Assembly: GCA_020310875.1 (NCBI GenBank) | Contig: CM035435.1 | Location: 68,730,955 to 68,794,954, forward strand | Source of the DNA: Ceratopteris richardii | Lineage: Eukaryota > Streptophyta > Polypodiopsida > Polypodiales > Pteridaceae | Reading direction: 5' to 3' | Length of the DNA: 64,000 nt | Shown here: in pieces, positions 51,196-62,900 of the stretch | Position numbering within the stretch: position 1 is the stretch's first letter | How the letters are laid out: each line of letters starts with the position of its first letter | The notes under the pieces: generated by a model | What the model saw: the letters and a program-made list of their open reading frames with translations, nothing else | The model's database searches: none | What the model was told of the DNA's origin: nothing | Position numbers and translations under genes: made by a program

Positions 51196-54100
51196 CACTA
51201 ACAGTAATATCATCTAGGAAAGTGACAAGGTAAAGAGAACCATCTAATGACCTTGTGGGCATAGGACAACGCACATCTGTCACATTCCTAGTTTGCTTTC
51301 CATATTGACAATGCTCACAAAATGAAAAATCAGAGAAAGATAACACAAGTAAGTAGCAAGAAGGAGAAAGATTTTCCATTACATTATGAGATATGTGGCC
51401 CAAACGGCCATGCCAAATACAAGACATAGGCCATTCAATAATAGCTAACAAGTGTTCTTTTTGTGATACAAATAAAGGACAAAGTGAGCCAACTTTGCTT
51501 CCTTTTGCAATAATCATATTGCTCTTCAATATGCAAAAGGGATGAGCATAGAAAACCACCTTAACCAAGGTCATCAAGTTGACCAACATACATCAAATTA
51601 CGTGATAACTGAGGTACATGGCATACAATATGCATAGTAATTTTTGAACCATCAATGAACAACATAATCACATCTCCAATCCCAAAAACATCACATTGGT
51701 AAGAATTTCCAAGTCTCATAGTACCAAGAGACTTTGTTGCATAAGTAGAGAACCATTCTCTATGTGGTGTCACATGGAAAGAAGCACCAAAATCTAGCAG
51801 CCATGTGTGGGAAAGAGAATCAGCCATAAGAGCCTCAGTAGGCACATCACTGTTAAGTGTCAGCACATCAGCATCATCAGAATTAGCATTGATTTCTTCA
51901 ATCTTCATAGTCAAAGTGGATGGTGCAGGTAGCTCTTTAACATGCACATCAACATTCTCACCTTTACCTTTAGTATCCTTTAATGCATATAAATTTTTCT
52001 TCATATGTCCTTTCTTATGAAAATAATGGTATTCGATATCCCTCTTCCTTGATTAGATTTTCTATGAATCTCCTCCCTCAAGAGTGATCCACATATGTCA
52101 TCATAGACTAGTTTACCACCAAGTGAACTATTGCTAATACCTGTGCAAAATCTATCCCATGATGATGGCAAGGTGCATAAAACAAGACTGCTTTCATTTC
52201 ATTATCTATATCCATTTTCTAAGCTTGTAACTAGAAGAATATAGCATCAAAGTCATTCAGATGAGCAACAACATTAGCTGTATCCTTCTTGCAAAGGTCA
52301 TGTAACTTTCTCATCAAATACACTTTAAGTTTCTTTTTCATATGTATTGCATAACTTCTTCCAGAGTGCCTCTACACTTTTACAATCCAATACTATAAAG
52401 CAACATTATCTATTAGGTGTAATTGAATGGTAGACCTAGCCATTTCATCCAACTCATCCCAATCATTATCATCCATATCAATAGGCTTCTTTGATATTTC
52501 ATTTACTAGCTTCCAATATCTCCTATGAATCAGCACATCTTTAATCTGATGCTTCTATAGAGCAAAGTTTGTGCCATCAAATTTTTGGATCTCAAAATTG
52601 TCTTTGCCTTGAAAGTCATAGCTCCTCTTGGGAACACTAGCACTAGACCCAAATCCACCATATATGCCTGAGATTTTTTGATGCATGATGATAGAGAACT
52701 GAATGGAATGAAAATAGAGCTAGAATACTCCAAGCACCAGTAAGGCTCAAGAAAGGATGACCAATTGTCAGATTTTGGGAAAAAATCAACAATCTCTTTA
52801 GAAAAATGGATTATTGAATAGTAATGAACAACCAAAAGGATTATGTGAGAGTGAATGTGCTCACATCAATAAGTGTATCAAGGAGTAAATCGACCACTGT
52901 ATAGTTGGTAAAACAAAAAAATTGGAAAAATTTTGCCAGACTCCTCTCCAAAAAGAGCATATGACCAGTGTCAAAATATCATAAAATTGCAAGTACTAAC
53001 ATGGAAACCTACAAAATGAATCACTGACTCCACTGCATATAATCAATTATCAAAAGACACCAGCTAGGCTTATCGAGCACCTATGAACAACTATAATACA
53101 TCATCTAGGGCAAGGCTGAGTAAGTCTTCCACCTACATCACCAAAGAGATCCCAACATTTGGGTGTCTCCTAGTTAAGAAAACCTCACCATGACCCTCTT
53201 TATCAAACGTAAGAGCACTTATGCAAAAAACGTAACCACTATATCAGTGACCACATGGATGTACATAAGTGGAATCCACAGAAAGCATACATAGTGTGTA
53301 TGTGCTCAATATATACAGTAAAATGGAACTGAAAGACGAATTCATAGCCTAAACATTAGCCAAAAGCACTTGAAAGTGTCTATCAACTCTATTCTTTAAG
53401 TTCAAAAAACCTGCATAAACTTACAGTTGCTGCTCCCACCACAATTGAAAACCTTCCAAGAAACTATAGATTTACTAGTGTGGTAGGAAACATAGCCCTA
53501 AATCTGAATATTTATTATCATAGAAGTACAAAGAACAATCTTCTTAATGTTCTTGAACTTGTATAAAGAGAATGATGTGTGCAAAAGTCACCCCAAATAT
53601 GCTTCAAAATAGGCTTTGAAAATAAAGAATGAAGCTTCGCGGGACAAAACATGTTCAAGGTAATGTGAACCTTAGTCTTTCCCCTTCCTCAAGCACCACA
53701 AGAGTGGTGATTAGTTGCAAGATCTCTGTTAGTTAAGCGAGATATGGGGGGACAAACTAGGATGGGTGACCTCTCGAGAAGTATTGGGAACCTATGTCTT
53801 CCTTGATCATTGAGGTCCTCCCTCGCATGCAGCCAATGATGGCTTCGGTGACTCGGATGACAAGATATGCCAAGGTCTATGCCTTGGTCGCCACCTTAGT
53901 CATAAGCCTTGGAGAAAGCCTTGGGTGGGTGGGTGAGTGCTCGCTTTCCTAGCACAAAAGGGACAAAGCTTTTGCATCAAAATGCTCTAATACCCGTGAA
54001 GTATTTCTTTGGCGATGCACGATGATGGACCCTCCTTCTTGAGAGCTCTGCAATGATACTCTTTTTGTAGAAACTCAAACTCCAATGCCACACAAAGTAC

Positions 54101-54290
54101 TCTGAACAAGGCGTGTAGAATACATAGGAAAAACCCATAGTACACAAACCACAAACAAATATTTCTTAGATCATACAAATGTGGTCAAACTTAGAGTGTG
54201 TGGCTAACTAGGCCACTATATATTGTATGAACATATACAAAAGTGTCCAGCAGCCATTTGGCCTTTCACATAGAAACTAACGTTAACACA
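51196..54290 (-). mobile_element. Ty1/copia fragment O, sister of N
   Basis: A minus-strand copia fragment covering pre-integrase (51500-51240), protease (about 51860-51600, with FHVTPHREWF and YQCDVFGIGDVIM), gag (about 52690-52000) and the LTR/leader region (about 52690-54290). The LTR/leader aligns over its full length with 49690-51195 of N, including the 5S-like segment. The tandem arrangement N-O in one direction suggests two elements sharing a middle LTR, or a local duplication. It has about five to eight breaks. Pol after the pre-integrase region is missing. Confidence 0.7.
53722..53783 (+). other. 5S-rRNA-like segment, copy 2 (in O)
   Basis: GTTAGTTAAGCGAGATATGG and ACTAGGATGGGTGACCTCTC match 5S rRNA even better than copy 1 in the first half ('agttaagcg') and slightly less in box C. 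It has the same place and orientation relative to element O as copy 1 has to N, and the same downstream hairpin (near 53868-53885). Confidence 0.75.
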
Positions 54291-56325
54291 CTACATAGTC
54301 TCTAGTACTAAGAGACTCTCTTTGAAGGTTCCTTACCTTCACTAACTATAGAGTTAACTTACTCACTCTTGGGGCTCCTACCATATGTGCCCTTTAGTCT
54401 CCATAAAATAATCCACGGCTCTAATGAAGATTTAGTGATCTTCTCTCACGTGGAAATGAATAGAATTATCTCCCATCATATAAAGATAAACTTTTGAATA
54501 TCAAATAATATCCCTATACTTAATAAGCGTGTATGCTCCTTCTTTGTTTTTCTTTAATTTTCAAATTTAGCATACCATGGGTAATGTTGCAAAAATGCAT
54601 GGGAGTGGACATGCATGTTGTTCCTTTCTTTCCTTATATGAAGATGTATAATTCTTTCACAAATGCATAAATAAAAAGAATTTAAACATTCCTATAATCC
54701 ATCTTCATAAGCATGCATAAGCTCTAAACTATGCACTATGCAACCAAATCAACTAAGAAAAAACAAAAAATGAAGAGTAAAGGGGTCTCCCCTATGATGA
54801 TCCAATGATCCAGTGACTCTTCAATGTTGCAAGAGATTCTTCACACGAAACCTTCCATCTCTTATAGTCCTTGATGCCTTGAGATGCACTTGCATCTAAT
54901 TCACCTGTCCTCTTTCTCTCTTACAAAGAAAATATATTGTCTCCCCTCAACATTGGGGCATGGCATGAATGTTACAAGAGCATGAACCTGTGCTCGTATA
55001 TAAATGTCCCTAAAGCACCAACATGTGCCAAATGTATCCTACTTTTACAAACTAATAATAATACAACCAATTTTCCTAAAGCTTGAAATCCTTGTTAGTC
55101 TTTTCCTTGCCTTTCCACTTCTTGAATCTATCTCTCGAGAAGAGCTAATCTTCATTTGATGTCCTCCTCTTTGTTTTGATTTCCCACTTCATACCTTGAC
55201 TTGTTCTTAGGAAAATCCATCATCCACCTTTTGTGATGTCAAATGCTAAATGAAGGGCCTACCATCGATGTGAAAGCTAGCTTGCTAAGGCTTGATCTCT
55301 CTCCTTATCTAAGGTCAACTTGAGTTCGAAATTGTCTATTCCCACAAAGTTTTGTTGTACCAAATTAGCGTGAGGCAATTGGAGAGCGTGAATCAAGTAG
55401 AAACAAAATGGTTGGCTTAAATCTTTGTGAAGCTTCAAGTGCAAGGATTGAATCCCATCCCGCTCATATCACGTCTTGGTGGACAATGCCATATTTTCCC
55501 ATATGTATAACCATGACAAAATAATCATGAACAACATGTGGGTATGTGAGACTCTCACAAAGGGAAATAAAAAGAATGGAATGTGGCTTCTCTCCTCGTA
55601 TCCTATTTACAAATTCATATATAATTTGCATGAAACAATCACAATTTGTAACTTTGACTTTATTATCGAAATTGATGATTCCTCATTCAAGTTCTTTATA
55701 TCACTAGGGCCAAAACATAAAAAAAAGGGTCATGTAAGGAATTTCATTAGTTGCTAATTCAACAAGATTTAACTTATCAAATCATCCCAAAAATGATTAT
55801 TTCTAAAAATCGTGTAAAGTTTGTGTGAAGTTATTGTAAAGTGATTCCTTTCCTTGAAATTTGTGCAAATTTGAGCTCTTTTTCTATTTTGAGTGGAGCT
55901 TCTTGAATATGTGATCTATAAAAGCACATTAAACACACATTTTTCTTTTTTCACAAATTCACATGTCACGTATTCTTTGAGCTTTCTTCATAAAAAAGAT
56001 GGACTTAAGCATCAATATTGATCCAACATCTTCTTTTCAAATAAATAGAAGAACCAATACAAGCGAAGAATTTCATATCAATATTATGTGTATGCAACAA
56101 CAAGGAAGGTGTATCGGAAAGCTTGCAACCTACAACTTCAAACATCAAGCAATGAAGGACTATTGACATATGGAAAGATGGAGCTCTTTATTCATTGGAT
56201 CCTCAAATTGGTAATCCCCCTACTTTCCATATACTACATGATCTGATTAGATTTGTAGGAGATAGAGAACATGGTTTATTATGATATTGTTCAAAGTTCT
56301 ATAAATCATCTGATGACTCTGTTCA
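54291..56325. other. unassigned stretch
   Basis: Two kilobases without a recognisable gene or repeat. A 93-residue plus-strand frame at 55476-55757 has no known motif and no codon or context support. The sequence is AT-rich and could be old, decayed transposon DNA. Confidence 0.45.
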
Positions 56326-57017
56326 TGTTGGATCTTGAGGTTTGCGAAAGCACACAAACAGCACAAGGAAGAAGAAGGAGCTTGGAGCATGACACAATAT
56401 TGAATGTATTACCAAGTGAATGTACAAAGCTAAGTTACCCGTTATGGTTATAGGCATATATACAAGCCAGAGAGGAAAAAACTCCTAAAGAGGAAAAAAA
56501 GTATCACAATGGTCTTAAGTGTGTTCACACACATCACTACTGAAATATATCAACAAATCCCTCTCTTGAAGAGATGCAGTGGATAAGGACCTGACACTCA
56601 TGTATAAGAAAGTGCCAAGCTGTGTGGAAACATGAAGACTCAACAAGAAACTTGTCTCCATGGGACTAGCCATAGGTTTGCAATCTTCAAGACCAAAACA
56701 CTATAATAATGTGTCAATATATTTTGTTTGACACAAAGCTATTCCTCTATCAACTTGCATAAATTGAATGCCCAAATAATGATGCAAATGCCCCAAACCT
56801 GACATCTCAAAAAAGGCATGCAAATTAGCTTTGAATACAAACATTTGCTTAACATATAAGGTGCTCTCAATCAGATTGTTCTCAAAACCATGTGAAATCA
56901 AGTAGGCATGCATCTATTCATACCAAGCACATGGTGCTTGCTTCAAATTATATAATGCCTTTCTCAACCTACACACTTTGTTTTCATGCCCTTTCTACCA
57001 AAAACCATGAGGCTGAA
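56326..57017 (-). mobile_element. small copia fragment L
   Basis: A minus-strand fragment with a 230-bp 3' LTR (56326-56555), a purine tract-like stretch next to it, and a piece of reverse transcriptase (about 57015-56700, with 'RKALYNLKQAPCAW' and LHHYLGIQFM). RNase H is missing, so there is an internal deletion as well as a few further breaks. The LTR is of the same family as that of M. K2 inserted at 57018 and cut off the rest. Confidence 0.7.
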
Positions 57018-57731
57018 TGTTGGCAGTAGCCTTGGTACACCAGGACTTACAAGACGTGAAAGTCAAAGAAGGGAGTCAGAGCGAAGGGACAGCACAAGCA
57101 AACAGGGCAGTCAAAGAAGATCTGGCAAGTAGGCCAATATTTTTTCAAGACACTAATGCAGATCAAAGAGATGGACATGCAGGGAGGAAGAGCAAGTAGG
57201 GAGCTCGAAGATATGTATGGCAGATCACTAGAAGAAATCCCTACAACAACAGTGATTTTTATCACTAATAATCATTGTAAATATCATTTCACATTTTGTA
57301 GCTCCATTTTGTGCAAGCCAAGGAGTCCTTGAGCTTGAGGAGCCCTAGAAGTAGTTGCGTACCAATTTTCGTATTTTTTAGATCTCGTTTGAGCCCCCAA
57401 ATAAGCCCTAGAACCTAATTTTTAACTAGGCCGGACACTAGGTCTGGACAGGGCCAAAGCTAGTCAAAAACTATAAAAAGAGCTAGAGAGCTCATTTTTG
57501 AGGTTAGATTGTAATTGAAACGAACTTGTAAGAGCATTTTGAAAGTAATCTAAAAGCTCCATTGATTCTCTCTCTTTGTCTTGCCGTGTGTGCGCGTGTG
57601 TGTGTATGTGTGTGCATGCTTGTGTGCTTCTCACTCACGCACTTGTGCCGCCACTTGCTCGAGGTCTTCATACCATCCTCACGTCTTCCCAGATTGACAT
57701 TAAAGGAGGTGCTACTCATCATTGAGCTACA
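57018..57731 (+). repeat. 5' LTR of K2
   Basis: 714 bp, TGTTGGCAGTAG to GAGCTACA. A TATA box (TATAAAAAG) lies at 57472-57480. A (GT)n-like stretch near 57592-57620 and 'tcactcacgcacttgtgcc' are shared with K1. The first 200 bases are purine-rich. Confidence 0.85.
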
Positions 57732-57739
57732 CCAAATTT

Positions 57740-57757
57740 TGGCGCCGTTGCCGGGGA
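57740..57757 (+). other. tRNA-Asp primer-binding site of K2
   Basis: TGGCGCCGTTGCCGGGGA is an exact 18-base complement of the plant tRNA-Asp 3' end, eight bases after the LTR. Confidence 0.9.
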
Positions 57758-58234
57758 ATCGAGCTTTGAGGACGAGCGTGTGATGGTAAGACGTAGAGTT
57801 GACGCGTTGGAGTTGTAGGTATTTTCTTCACTCTCATCGATTTTCTTTTACTTTCTTCACCATCTTCATCACCATCATCATCATCACCATCTCCCACCTC
57901 CATCTCCATCATCGCAAAAATTTCAGTTTTTTTACTATATCCCCATCTCCACCTCATTTCCCTCATTTCACTTGTGAGAGAGAGCGAGAGAGCGAATTTG
58001 CATGTGCTGTTTTTTGCATGTTTTGTGAGCATTCTGCAGGTACAGGCCGCATCATCGTCCCCAGCACTCTGCGCAGGTACGTAAATCTGAGTAATTGTCT
58101 GTGTGTCGCCGAGCTCTGTCAATCGCGACCGACAGAAAAATTGCTCTAATTGCTAAACAAAGTGCATATCCATGACCTACAGGCCTAGAGCTTCCCAAAA
58201 ATGTGTTTAGTTTTTTGAAATTCCACAGATTTCT

Positions 58235-58885
58235 GTCAATCGCGATCGCTCTGTCAATCGCGATCGACAAACCACGACGGACAGACCTGTCAATCGCGAT
58301 CGACACGTCAATCGCGATCGACAGCCCAGGACGGCTCTGTCAATCGCGACCGACAGAGTCAACGACCGATTGACCGCGACCGACGGACCATACGCGTGAC
58401 ACGTGTCAATCGCGATCGAGTCATCAATCGCGATCGCTCTGTCAATCGCGATCGACAAACCACGACGGACAGACCACGACGGCTCTGTCAATCGCGACCG
58501 ACAGAGTCAACGACCGATTGACCGCGACCGACGGACCATACGCGTGACACGTGTCAATCGCGATCGAGTCATCAATCGCGATCGCTCTGTCAATCGCGAT
58601 CGACAAACCACGACGGACAGACCACGACGGCTCTGTCAATCGCGATCGACACGGTCAACGATTGTTTGACCACGACTGAGTGACCCTCGCGACCGACCTG
58701 TCAATCACGATCGACCCATCAATCGCGATCGACAGAGTCAACGACCCTTTGACCACGATTGATTGACTTTTCGGCCACGTGTCAATCGCGACTGACCAGT
58801 CAATCGCGACTGACAGCCACGACGGACCTGTCAATCGCGATCGACACGTCGATCGCGACTGACCTGTCAATCGCGACCGACAGAC
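58235..58885 (+). repeat. CG-rich palindromic repeat array in the K2 leader
   Basis: About 20 copies of a core TCAATCGCGATCGAC (with variants CGACCGAC, CGACTGAC and single changes) lie in 650 bases. The core contains the overlapping palindromes TCGCGA and CGATCG. Between cores are recurring words such as 'acgacgg', 'agagtcaacgacc' and 'cacgtg'. A 148-bp unit is repeated exactly in tandem (58333-58480 and 58481-58628), with a third partial copy after it. Frames rich in Ser-Ile-Ala-Ile-Asp-Arg open on both strands because the repeat lacks stops; they are not genes. The array lies between the primer site and gag. Confidence 0.9.
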
Positions 58886-59949
58886 TTTGCGAACGCGTTA
58901 GAAGGGCAAATTAGGTCAAATTTTCAAGGCAAAATTATTGGTCTAAATTTTGACTAAGGGTGGGACAAACACTAGGGTGTAGTATTGCATCGAGAGGCCG
59001 TGCCACAAGCTACTCGAGTATCCCTGTTTGACTGTTAGCTTGTATTGAATCCTAATTTAACCCGCTAAACCCTGAACAGTCCTAATTTTTTCATACGAAA
59101 TCCAATTTTTGAGCTCTTGGGCTTGCTGGGAAGCTCGTGGCATATACTACACGCCCTCAACTGTTTTTTATAAAGATGATGCGTTGATTTTCAGATAGGG
59201 TATTTTGAAGTTGACCATACCCAGGGGGCTCAAAGTCAGGGGTCTTTAGAATTATTTTCCTAAAAGTCACAATGCAAATATGTGTTTATGTTACATGAAT
59301 GAAAGTGGTTGGTTTTGTCCTTAGAATCTAAGCATTGAGCTAACCGTGGAACTTTTATAGGTCCATTGAGAGCAACTTGGAGCATACAAAGCAAGGTTTC
59401 TTTGCAAGCTTGAGAACCGGGTTCTTGAGCACCATAAAGCAAGGGATCAACAAGTAAGGTTGGAATAATCTCAACTCCCTCTGTCATTTCCTAGCTCAAG
59501 CTAAGAACGACTAGTGATAGGAGTAAGCTAGGGCAACGGTAGGCAATTATCAAGTGAAGATTACCTAAAAACTCAAGTTCAAGTTAAAAACATTATCTCT
59601 GTGCTATCGATAACATAAAGGAAAAGAACCTAACGTGGAACGATCAACCTAAAGTACGGAGAACATTCAAGTGTTCCTGACGACGTAATATCAGACAAGA
59701 CCTTAAACACGATAAATAACTAAAAAGAATCAAGTGACTGATACCAATTGATCGGCAACGAGGTTGTACTCTGGAAAAAAATTGGGCTAATCAGTTAGGC
59801 ATATGAACCTTAGATCAGGACGACACCTAGTAAGAGAGAGACAAAGCCTTAGATCTTCAGAGGCTAGTGTCAATCACACTGCAAGGTCTTGGGCCCAGCA
59901 GTTGAGTCACCACTCTCATTACCCTAGCTCTGATACCAGTGAATCAGGG

Positions 59950-62900
59950 ATGTCTCAAGGTATGGACAGACCTACGGGAAGTTCAGGTGTGCCTTATTTG
60001 TACAGGGTAGAAGGCCCTTACAAAACACAGCTGGAATATCTTAGGACCAACCGATTAGGTGCTAGCATCTATGCGGACGGCCTAGGAAGATCCGTGGTCC
60101 AGATTAAAAATCCTGATCAATCCATTGGACTAGAGCACCCAGCTGTCAAGTTTGAAAACGGTGCATACCTGGACAAAGAAGGAACTATATATGTAGTCAC
60201 TAGTCACCCGGATAGGACAGATGACTTTGGGAATGTAATCTCAGAAGCGGACTTAGGTGACTTGGAACAAGGGAACATGGGTGCGGAACCTAGAACCCCT
60301 CGAGGTAAATCAGTTCTCACTAGGATTATCACGCCTGAGTGGGTCCCCCAAGACAACAAGAGCATAGAGTTGCTCCTCAATCGAGAAACTGATGAAGCCT
60401 TTTGGAGGTATAAATCCAATCAGCCAACTGATATAGGAAATATCATGATCTATGAGTTTAAGGATCCGGATAGCCCAGGTAGAGTGACCTACTTAGATCA
60501 CACTTCGGAACGGATCTTTGTGGTGACAGAAAATGATAGGCATGCTTACACTTGGAAGGGTGAAGTTATTTTCCCCCAACCAAGATCAAATGTATCCTAT
60601 GGTCACCCTGGGGCTGGAGCTTCCCAAGCTCATGGTACGCAAAGAGACAGAAGCAGAGATAGACCAGAAGTAAGTTTTGCCAACCCAGTAGGCAGAGAAA
60701 GAACGAGGACGGAGACGAACAAGGTAGAACCTGAGGTGCTGAGAGCTCACAGGAACCAAAGAAACGTGGATGGATTCCCTCTGCCGAGACCTAGAGAGCA
60801 CACAAGAACTCTGAGACCCACCCAACTAGTTAAGTCCATGAAGAATTACTTTGATGGCACAGGAGATCCTTATGATCATGTGGCGGAGTTCAAACAAGTC
60901 TTGAGAGCGGAACAAGTGGAGGATCTGTTCACACAGTACAATGCCTTCGGTCTAACCCTTAGGAACACCGCACTTACATGGTTTCATCCATTGGATGAGC
61001 GCCAGTTCAGGAGCATAGATCAACTCCTAGAAGCATTTATTATAGAGTTCTCTAAGAGTGGCATAAGACACAATACCTCATCATTGATTCACAGCTTCAA
61101 GCAAACCCCTCAAGAGACCGTGAGACTTGCAGGAAGAAGATTTAGACAATACCTTGAAAGATGTCCTGTTTCGGAGTTTCCCACATCTGCTAAACAGGTA
61201 GCCTTATTCCTTGATGGATTGCTGAGTACGAAATTGAGATCCTATGTGTATCTAAAAGACCCTAGGACTATAGAAGAGTGTGTACGCATGTGCATTGACA
61301 TTGAAGATAACCTAGGGGAAGAACTAGAGCTTTCCAAAATCTACAAAGATTCAGATAGTGCTTCTAGTCACTCTTCCACGCAATCCACATCAATTGAGGA
61401 ACTCGCAGAGAAAGTGGCACAAAAACTAGGCGTGTCCAGCAAACAAATTCCGAGGTTTGCCCCTGTGAAAAGATGCTATACGTGTGGTGGCGACCACATG
61501 GCGAACGTATGTCCCATTATGGCTCAACCTCAAGTTAATCCTAGTAGCCAGTACTGCACTATAGAACGGAAGTACACCAATCACACTGCGCAAGATTGCC
61601 CATACAACAGGCAGGCGGTTAGGCAACCCTACCCTCAGCCATACCCTCAACAGGGAAGATACCAGAACCAGTACCCTCCACAACCATTTGGCAGGCCACA
61701 GCAACCCTATCAGCAACCATATCAAAACCAACAAAGACCTCAGCCTATGTTAGCCCAACAACCCCCAGCTCCAGCTAATGTGATCCCGGTAAAGTATACT
61801 GCTGCAGAAGAGAACATGAATAGAGCCTTAGTCCCGGTAACATCATTGCTTTCTGAAAATGACCTCAGTGACCATAGCTTTGATTCTACACATGTAGATA
61901 GTCCCCAGGCTTACTACATGCAGTCTCCAGAGCATGGTGAGTCCTACTATAGTGAAGAACCGAGTGAACCTAGTTGGGAGTCAGATTACACGAACGTCAT
62001 GTATGCAAACCCCAATCCTAGGCCTCAAGCCAGGCAAGTAAGACCTCCATTCCCAAGAGGACCGTGCTACAGATGCCAAGGAGATCATCTCATTCGTGAT
62101 TGTCCCTTGCCTCCACCTACACAACCCCAGTCAGTAACGATCCAAGGTTTTTGCCAAGATTGTGGAAAAGAACATCTCTTACGAGATTGCCCTAAGAATC
62201 CTAATAATATGCCAAAAATCACTCCGATCAACGTTATTGGGTTAGTGGTAGATTCCACAGGAAGTGTCACTTCCACTGCACCAGTGCAGGTAGTCACTAG
62301 AGCTCAAGCCTTACAGCAGAATCAAGTGGTAAACCAGGATAAGAACTCAGAGGCTAGTGAAACCGAGAGCGTAACAAAGAAAAGGACTAGAGCATGGAAA
62401 GATAGTCGGGACAGAATGAAAAGACAATGGGCTAAAAAGATGAGTGAACTTGAGGAAAGCATAAGAGAAACCAAAGCTAGGATAACTGAAATCACCTCTC
62501 AAACCCCCTCTCACACTATCCCATCACCACCACTCCCATCGCCCTCCGACCCGCCACCTTCCAACCCACGTCATACGATTCCACCACCTCCTAGAGTAGG
62601 ATCAGTATTAGCTGATCCCACTCCTGAAGACATAGACATGATGCTCAAAGCATATCAGGCCAGAATCCAAGAAGGGCCAAACGTCACGGATCATGACAAG
62701 TGCTATCCTAGAGCTGACCTAGAGATAGAAAGAACCAAACTGTGCGCGAAAATGGTCGCATTGGCTCAGACTATGTTTGAAGCCAGTCGCCTTTTTAATT
62801 ACTCTGGCTCAGCCAAAACGCAATTACACTTGGATGGATTCCTAGAGAAGTTAGAGGGAATAATCGCTAGATCTGCCAAGGAAGAAAAAAATCAAGGAAG

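Noticed and set aside
50741-53783. Genuine 5S rRNA genes
   Set aside because: Only the 3' half is recognisable, both copies are altered, and they lie inside repeated transposon sequence.
55476-55757. Possible 93-residue host protein
   Set aside because: No recognisable motif, AT-rich decayed surroundings and no gene context.
58052-58870. Several open frames rich in SIAIDR or RSRLT on both strands
   Set aside because: They follow from the stop-free CG-rich repeat and exist in several frames at once.
58235-58885. CRISPR-like look of the short regular repeats in the K2 leader
   Set aside because: Spacers are not unique, repeat spacing is irregular, there are no cas genes, and the context is a plant Ty3 element.
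60204-62297. Minus-strand frames in the 60-62 kb region
   Set aside because: They are shadows of the long plus-strand gag-protease frame, which has clear domains.
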